Below, piece after piece: positions 13,231-17,623 of a stretch of 17,623 nucleotides of DNA; within the stretch, counting starts at the first letter, position 1, and each line of letters begins with the position of its first letter. The notes beneath the pieces are model-generated. The model worked only from the letters and a program-made list of their open reading frames with translations. It did no database searches and was not told the DNA's origin. Both the position numbers and the translations under genes were made by a program. Source of the DNA: Spirochaetaceae bacterium (lineage in GTDB: Bacteria > Spirochaetota > Spirochaetia > Treponematales > Breznakiellaceae); NCBI GenBank assembly GCA_031279965.1, contig JAITHM010000111.1, forward strand, positions 1 through 17,623, in the 5' to 3' direction.

Positions 13231-13902
13231 ATGATAGAATATATTGTGCGCGATAATATTAATGAACGAATTATTAAACACGCAGCAAAGCTTCTGCATA
13301 ACGGCGGTATTATCGCGCTGCCTACAGAAACATCGTGGATAGCGGCCTGTTCGTCTTCTTCAAAAGAAGGCATAAAAAAGCTGCGCGTTCTTTCCGGTGA
13401 ACGTGATGAACGGCACTGGACATTGCTCTGTTCTGACATATCTCAGTTTAGTGCGCTGTGCGTTATAGACAATCGTTGTTTTAGAGTGCTCAACAAATAT
13501 ATGCCGGGGCCGTATGTTTTTATTTTGCGCACGCTTCATGGAACTGAAAAAGCCCTTGGACTGCGCCGCAGCGAATTGGGAGTTCGCGTTTCTCTGCATC
13601 CGGTTCCCCGCGCCGTCATAAATGCCCTAGGAACGCCGCTCTATACCATTACGGCAAAACGTGCAATGGGGACGGCAGCGGACGATGAGCTTGATGCGGC
13701 GGACGGCGAACAGGACGACGCGCTCCCTCCCATACCAGAAAGCGCTCTTTTTGAAAGCGGCTATGAACTTGAAGAAATACAGGGTATTGATATGATACTT
13801 GATACCGGAGAAGAGCTGTCGCGGCAATTTTCAACGATACTTGATATTACCAAAGATGAAGTTCGCGTTCTGCGGCGCGGCGCAGGAGAGTTCCCCGTAT
13901 GA
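13231..13902 (+). CDS. Sua5/YciO/YrdC-family protein, YciO-like
   Basis: A 223-residue protein with the YrdC fold: an N-terminal strand-helix region then ALPTETSWIAAC (residues 29-40; family PTDTxYGL), and LCSDISQFSALC, MPGPYVFIL (family GPxTxIL), LGVRVSLHPVP (family G-RxP). TsaC proteins make threonylcarbamoyl-AMP for tRNA t6A. This one more closely resembles YciO: the KxR motif is replaced by LSGERDERHW, and the SxN motif by TITAKRAMG. So it may have altered activity. The C-terminal ~80 residues are acidic (DDELDAADGEQDDALPP). ATG at 13231 has a GGA 10-12 bases upstream only. It shares ATGA with the cardiolipin synthase gene, so the two are coupled. Role in t6A synthesis is not supported strongly. 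Confidence 0.75.
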   Translation: MIEYIVRDNINERIIKHAAKLLHNGGIIALPTETSWIAACSSSSKEGIKKLRVLSGERDERHWTLLCSDISQFSALCVIDNRCFRVLNKYMPGPYVFILRTLHGTEKALGLRRSELGVRVSLHPVPRAVINALGTPLYTITAKRAMGTAADDELDAADGEQDDALPPIPESALFESGYELEEIQGIDMILDTGEELSRQFSTILDITKDEVRVLRRGAGEFPV

Positions 13903-15458
13903 AAACAGGGACGGCAAAAAAACGCCATGTTCGTTTTTTATCACGGTCACGATTTTTTGTTGTAACACTTCTTTTGCTGCAAATTGCGTTTATTGTAGTT
14001 TTGCTTATATTCAGTACATTTTATTTTAGTTATGCAAGCATAGGGTTGTATATCATAAGTTTTGTTGTATGTATTCATATATTTAATAAAACCGGCAAGA
14101 TGGCATTTAAACTAACATGGGTTTTTATTATCTTGATGTTTCCTGTTTTTGGCGGATGTTTTTATCTAATCTTTTATATTCAGTCGAATCCGCGTAAATA
14201 CCGGAGGCTCATTCAAAAATTCCGTCAGCTTTGCAGGCCATTTTTTTTGCTTTCAAATGATGTCCTGCCGCTGTTAAAAGATCAGCCCTGTTATACGCTT
14301 GCCCGTTATTTACAGAATCATGTGCATTATCCAGTATATGCCAACACTTATGCAGAATATTTTAATGGTGGTGAAGCATATCATAAAAGGCTGTTGGAGG
14401 AGCTTCAAAAAGCAGAACATTACATTTTTATTGAATCATTTATTATCGAAGAAGGGATTATGTTTGATTCAATCTTTGAGATACTTACGGCAAAGGCGCA
14501 GGCGGGGCTTACCGTACGGGTATTATATGATGATTTAGGCTGTTTTGCGACCCTGCCGGATGATTTTAGCACAAATCTTATTAAAAATGGAATTGAATGT
14601 ATTGTTTTTAATCCCTTTAAGCCGGTTCTATCATCACTTCAAAACAACCGCGATCACCGTAAAATTATTGCGATTGACGGCAAGACCGTGTTTACCGGCG
14701 GCATAAATATTGGAGACGAGTACATCAACATTTATGAAAAATACGGATACTGGAAAGATTCCGCTATTATGCTTACCGGAGAAGGCGCGTGGTCGCTTAC
14801 AATGATTTTTTTGCGTCTGTGGAATCTTGAGATTTCACTGCGCAGCAATGCCGCACATGATGACTTTGCTGCGTTTTATCCGTGGAATACCGGCTCCTGC
14901 GTGATACAAAATGATGGCTTTGTACAGCCTTATGCGGAAAGTCCCATTACACGGGAATATGTGTGTGAAAATGTCTATATTCATATCCTCAACATCGCCA
15001 AGGATTATGTATATATCAATACGCCATATCTTATTCTTGATGAAACACTTATGTCATCGTTGATGCTTGCTGCGAAATCAGGAGTTGATGTCAGAATCAT
15101 GACTCCGCATATACCCGATAAACCTTTTGTTCATTTGGTTACACGTTCCTATTACCGGCTTTTAATCAAGGCCGGTGTGCGGATATATGAATATTCAAAA
15201 GGATTTAATCATTCAAAAACTTTTGTATCTGATGATGCTGTAGCATCGGTGGGAACGGCAAATCTTGATTTTAGAAGTCTCTGTCTTCATTATGAATGCG
15301 GCGTGTGCATTTACCGGAACAGTCAGGTTGCAAAAATAAAAGCCGATTTTCTTGCAACAATAGAACATTCAAAAGAGTTTACACTTAAAGATTGTGCGCC
15401 AAATGCTGTCCATGTTTTTCTGCAAGACCTCTTGCGCATCTTTGCACCGCTTATGTAA
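13899..15458 (+). CDS. cls: Cardiolipin synthase (phospholipase D family)
   Basis: Inner-membrane enzyme joining two phosphatidylglycerols to cardiolipin. The 519-residue protein has two or three N-terminal membrane helices (about 18-40, 47-62, 72-93, with basic residues before), then two PLD domains with full HxKxxxxD motifs: H253, K255, D260 (NRDHRKIIAIDG) and H438, K440, D445 (GFNHSKTFVSDD), both followed by G-N/S segments. Length is normal. An alternative name would be another PLD phosphatidyltransferase, but N-terminal helices plus both motifs favour Cls. Its ATG overlaps the YciO-like gene's stop by 4 nt (ATGA), so it is translationally coupled to it. It ends 46 nt from the convergent murD stop, without an obvious terminator. 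AT-rich compared with neighbours. Confidence 0.9.
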   Translation: MKTGTAKKRHVRFLSRSRFFVVTLLLLQIAFIVVLLIFSTFYFSYASIGLYIISFVVCIHIFNKTGKMAFKLTWVFIILMFPVFGGCFYLIFYIQSNPRKYRRLIQKFRQLCRPFFLLSNDVLPLLKDQPCYTLARYLQNHVHYPVYANTYAEYFNGGEAYHKRLLEELQKAEHYIFIESFIIEEGIMFDSIFEILTAKAQAGLTVRVLYDDLGCFATLPDDFSTNLIKNGIECIVFNPFKPVLSSLQNNRDHRKIIAIDGKTVFTGGINIGDEYINIYEKYGYWKDSAIMLTGEGAWSLTMIFLRLWNLEISLRSNAAHDDFAAFYPWNTGSCVIQNDGFVQPYAESPITREYVCENVYIHILNIAKDYVYINTPYLILDETLMSSLMLAAKSGVDVRIMTPHIPDKPFVHLVTRSYYRLLIKAGVRIYEYSKGFNHSKTFVSDDAVASVGTANLDFRSLCLHYECGVCIYRNSQVAKIKADFLATIEHSKEFTLKDCAPNAVHVFLQDLLRIFAPLM

Positions 15459-15504
15459 TGCCGGCGTGCCTGTGGAGTCTTACTGTAAACACAACGCTGG
15501 TCAA

Positions 15505-16926
15505 TCAGCGCTGTCCCAAAGCGAGAACGGCCGCTTTCCATTGCCGCCCCCGGTCAAACTCATTCTTAAACATGCCAAACGAAGTGCAGCCTGGCGAAAG
15601 CACCACCGTATCGCCGGCAGCAGCCGCATCGAGCGCCGCATCGAGCGCCGCATCTACCGTGGTAAAGGGCCCTGCATAGGCGATACCCGCTTGGGCAAAA
15701 AGCCCGGTAAGCTTATCACTAGCCGAACCTGCCAAAAGAATAATTTTTTTTGCCTGCCGTGCGGCATTAACAAGAGGGGTAAAATCGAGCGCCTTATCGG
15801 TGCCGCCTGTGATAAGCACCGGTGAACCAAGCGCTGTTACCGCCGCCGCCGCTGCTTCGGGAATTGTTGCCGCGCTGTCATTGACAAAGCGGACGCCGTT
15901 CTTTTCACAGAAAAATTCAAGCCGGTGTTCAAGCCCGGGAAACACCGCAAGTGTACGACGAATAAATTCAGGCTCCAGCCCCAGGTCAAGCAGCGCAAGT
16001 CCTGCCCCCAATAGGTTGATTTTTTGATGCGCACCAGGTGTAACGCACTGACTTCCAATCAGCTCCACCTGTTGATCCGCATTGAGCAGGCCAAGCGGCC
16101 CCCGCGCATAACAGCCGCCATCTGCCGCGCTGAACCAGCCGCACGCCCCCGCCACAGCCGTCTGTTCGCCGTAACAGAGAAGGCGCGCGCGTGTTTCACG
16201 CATAAAGCCGGCGCTCCAGGTGCCGTTGTAAACAATGGTTAGGTCTTGCGCATCTTGATTGCGGTAAATACGTTTTTTATCAGCAATATATGCATCCATT
16301 GTGCCATAGCGGTCAAGATGATCCGGCATGATGGCGGTAAGCACGGCAATCCGGGGTTTAAGAAGATCCTCCGGAAGGTCGGCAAGCTGCCAACTTGAAA
16401 GCTCGAGTACCACATCGTCATCAGCGCCAAGCTGTTCAAGAAAACGAAGCGGCGAGATAGTAATATTACCGCCAAGATAAGCCGCGCCTTTTCCCGCTGA
16501 CCGGTGATGTGCTTCAAGGCCATAGCATAAAGCAGATGACGTAAAGGATTTTCCTTTAGATCCGGTAACTGCCAAAAGACGCGCAGGATTTTCCCGCAAA
16601 AAAAGCGAAATATCAGTTTCAATACGCTGCGCCGCTTTAAGATACGGTGAATCCGGGCGGACGGCGGGATTTTTAATTACTACATCTGCCGTTTCAAAAT
16701 CGTTCATTTCATGTGTGCCAAGCACATACCTGACCGGCGGGGCGTTAAGGTTTCGCACAGCATCATCAAGCACGGCAATAGAAGGCTGTAAAACGGCAGC
16801 ATCACGCAGGTCGGTTATCGTTAGTTCTGCGCCGCGCCGCAAAAGAAACAGCGCCGATTCCAACCCGCCTCCGTTCAGTCCAAGCCCCATTACAAGCGCA
16901 CGAGCGCCGGAAAACTGCAACATCAT
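15505..16926 (-). CDS. murD: UDP-N-acetylmuramoylalanine-D-glutamate ligase
   Basis: Cytoplasmic ATP-dependent Mur ligase adding D-glutamate in peptidoglycan precursor synthesis; 473 residues is normal. Rossmann-like N-terminal domain begins with LVMGLGLNGGGLESA. Central domain P-loop TGSKGKSFTS (121-130, where most MurDs have GTNGKTT), ELSSWQL (175-181), PDHLDRY (201-207), and DKKRIYRNQ with the lysine expected to be carbamylated. The C-terminal domain has GLEHRLEF and NDSAATIPEA (family NDSKATN; K replaced by A). The GSKGKS and NDSAATIP forms look like a divergent, spirochaete-type MurD. DNA repeats GCATCGAGCGCC near 15626-15650 give an AALDAALDAA stretch. ATG at 16926 lies in an ATGA overlap with the KETDR fragment, so it is coupled to three upstream small genes. 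Confidence 0.92.
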   Translation of the reverse strand: MMLQFSGARALVMGLGLNGGGLESALFLLRRGAELTITDLRDAAVLQPSIAVLDDAVRNLNAPPVRYVLGTHEMNDFETADVVIKNPAVRPDSPYLKAAQRIETDISLFLRENPARLLAVTGSKGKSFTSSALCYGLEAHHRSAGKGAAYLGGNITISPLRFLEQLGADDDVVLELSSWQLADLPEDLLKPRIAVLTAIMPDHLDRYGTMDAYIADKKRIYRNQDAQDLTIVYNGTWSAGFMRETRARLLCYGEQTAVAGACGWFSAADGGCYARGPLGLLNADQQVELIGSQCVTPGAHQKINLLGAGLALLDLGLEPEFIRRTLAVFPGLEHRLEFFCEKNGVRFVNDSAATIPEAAAAAVTALGSPVLITGGTDKALDFTPLVNAARQAKKIILLAGSASDKLTGLFAQAGIAYAGPFTTVDAALDAALDAAAAGDTVVLSPGCTSFGMFKNEFDRGRQWKAAVLALGQR

Positions 16927-17123
16927 GCGAGCACACTCACCTTTCGGTCGGTTTCCTTCATTTGCAGAGACGTTTCTTTAACAATCCGGTCAGTTTCTTT
17001 CATTTTCAGGGATGTTTCTTTGCCGATCCGGTCGGTTTCCTTCTGTGCCGCGGCAATTTCCTTTAACAGCTCCCAAATTTCTTCAGAAGGCGACTGTGCT
17101 TCCCGAGTTTTGACTGCTTCCAT
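16923..17123 (-). pseudogene. Truncated KETDR coiled-coil protein (DUF3782-type N-terminus)
   Basis: A 66-residue frame beginning with SPSEEIWELLKEIAAAQKET and then a 14-residue heptad repeat KETDRIGKETSLKM / KETDRIVKETSLQM / KETDRKVSVLA. This matches the N-terminal coiled coil of a family of proteins common in gut Treponema and Chloroflexi, whose C-terminal part is a PD-(D/E)XK-like domain (DUF3782 type). That domain is absent; the frame stops at TGA 16925-16923 just as murD begins. Two readings: a remnant whose 3' part was deleted, or a real small coiled-coil protein coupled to murD. The near-identical 42-bp DNA repeats favour the known family. No strong ribosome site; starts 4 nt after the stop of the 35-residue gene. 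Confidence 0.6.
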
Positions 17124-17126
17124 TTT

Positions 17127-17234
17127 TCAATCTTGGTCGTAAGTAGCCTTTGTCGGTTTGTCCTCGCGGTGGAAAATAAAAAAACCTATCACTGCGGTGA
17201 CTACTAAACCCACACCTATCAAAAACTGTGTCAT
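17127..17234 (-). CDS. Very small single-span membrane protein (35 aa)
   Basis: ATG at 17234 reads MTQFLIGVGLVVTAVIGFFI, one membrane helix, then a short charged tail (FHREDKPTKATYDQD). It starts four bases after the stop of the 59-residue gene, with GGG and AGG overlapping that stop as a ribosome site. Tight spacing on both sides and a sensible membrane helix support a real gene. No family recognised. It may work with its neighbour as a small membrane pair. Confidence 0.55.
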   Translation of the reverse strand: MTQFLIGVGLVVTAVIGFFIFHREDKPTKATYDQD

Positions 17235-17238
17235 ATAC

Positions 17239-17418
17239 CTACCCTTTAATCCACTTAATAACCTGGTCAATAATAAAAACAAGGCCGCTTATTGCTACCG
17301 CAGAGACCAAAAAATCAACGGTTTTCTGAAATCTGCTTTTGGGCGCATTCATAGCATCCCGAATTTCTTTCAACGTCCGACTTATGTCCTCAAAAACGGC
17401 TCGTTCTTTTTCATCCAT
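17239..17418 (-). CDS. Small membrane protein (59 aa), first gene of the murD cluster
   Basis: ATG at 17418, reading MDEKERAVFEDISRTLKEIR, an amphipathic, probably helical N-terminus, then a proline-basic link (NAPKSRFQK) and one membrane helix (DFLVSAVAISGLVFIIDQVI) ending WIKG. Layout (cytoplasmic helix plus one helix) recalls small phage-like or Treponema-specific membrane proteins, but no family is certain. A promoter-like TTGAAA-17-TATTAT ends five bases before the ATG, with no Shine-Dalgarno, so the message may be leaderless. It is followed after 4 nt by the 35-residue gene, the KETDR fragment and murD; all four probably form one operon. Confidence 0.65.
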   Translation of the reverse strand: MDEKERAVFEDISRTLKEIRDAMNAPKSRFQKTVDFLVSAVAISGLVFIIDQVIKWIKG

Positions 17419-17423
17419 AGTCC

Positions 17424-17452
17424 ATAATAAACGGCAAATTTGGAATTTTCAA
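17424..17452 (-). promoter_or_regulatory. Promoter of the small-gene/murD cluster
   Basis: Minus strand TTGAAA (17452-17447), spacer of 17 nt, TATTAT (17429-17424). Both hexamers are close to consensus (5/6 each). Only five bases separate the -10 from ATG 17418. It is the only clear promoter upstream of murD in this window. Confidence 0.6.
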
Positions 17453-17623
17453 GCCATTTCTGTCGTTTTTTCTGATTAGTATATTCCGGCCGCCAAATAG
17501 GACGCCGGATTCAACTGCGGATGCCGCCTGTTCAGGTAGTTTCTCATATCATTGATGAGCGTTCAATAAATGTTTACGACCAAACGCGAAACGTCTTTAA
17601 TCAAATTGGAATTGACGAAGCGT
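17453..17623 (-). other. Right edge: possible 3' end of a gene and a 23-codon frame
   Basis: On the minus strand the window edge starts in an open frame (19 codons, ending NIY then TGA at 17565-17563), followed in the same frame by a 23-codon ORF from ATG 17547 (MRNYLNRRHPQLNP... to TAA at 17478-17476). The in-frame stop between them could be a broken gene end or chance. Too short for any assignment. Nothing else is visible here. Confidence 0.25.

Noticed and set aside
15626..15655. Repeat GCATCGAGCGCC as a mobile or CRISPR element
   Set aside because: Only two to three units inside murD coding sequence, coding for AALDAALDA; simple internal duplication.

Overview
This 17.6-kb window looks like a stretch of ordinary chromosome from a didermal spirochaete, most likely a Treponema-like gut organism. 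The basis is indirect: a TolC-type outer membrane protein shows two membranes, the MurD P-loop is GSKGKS, there is a TGS/uridine-kinase fusion, a Na+-pump type OadG, a KETDR coiled-coil fragment, and a fermentative gene set with no respiratory genes. The phylum call is inference; no rRNA or tRNA gene is visible. I see no CRISPR array, intact insertion sequence, prophage or ribosomal gene.

Layout. (1) Positions 1-108 hold the 5' end of oadG on the minus strand. A hairpin-rich divergent intergenic region (109-339) separates it from a plus-strand cluster: metN (ATPase without the usual C-terminal NIL domain), metI, an unknown single-span membrane protein, and a MOP/Wzx-like flippase. (2) On the minus strand (5283 down to 3553) lies a tightly coupled three-gene operon: a PadR regulator, a HAAS/DUF1700-like six-helix membrane protein, and a secreted DUF4116-repeat protein started by TTG. 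It has a perfect TTGACA-17-TATAAT promoter overlapped by an inverted repeat that is probably the PadR operator. (3) A TolC-family gene (minus) and an iron-dependent alcohol dehydrogenase gene (plus) diverge around 6762-6883. (4) On the minus strand (13022 down to 8086) follow an RlmK-like rRNA methyltransferase, a GH43 xylosidase fragment, RNase Z, a Cof-type HAD phosphatase, and a TGS-containing nucleoside kinase whose true start appears to be a CTG codon. (5) On the plus strand (13231-15458) a YciO/Sua5-like gene overlaps a cardiolipin synthase gene by ATGA. (6) On the minus strand (17418 down to 15505) two tiny membrane proteins and a truncated KETDR coiled-coil fragment precede murD, which starts in an ATGA overlap.

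Most genes are housekeeping: envelope and phospholipid synthesis, RNA processing and modification, amino-acid uptake. The most interesting points are the PadR operon with its secreted repeat protein, the hairpin cluster between oadG and metN, the CTG start, the recurring placement of -10-like elements 5-8 nt before start codons of genes with no Shine-Dalgarno (possible leaderless transcripts), and gene remnants fused into operons (GH43 piece, KETDR piece). All functional calls come from reading sequence and motifs by eye; no database search was run.
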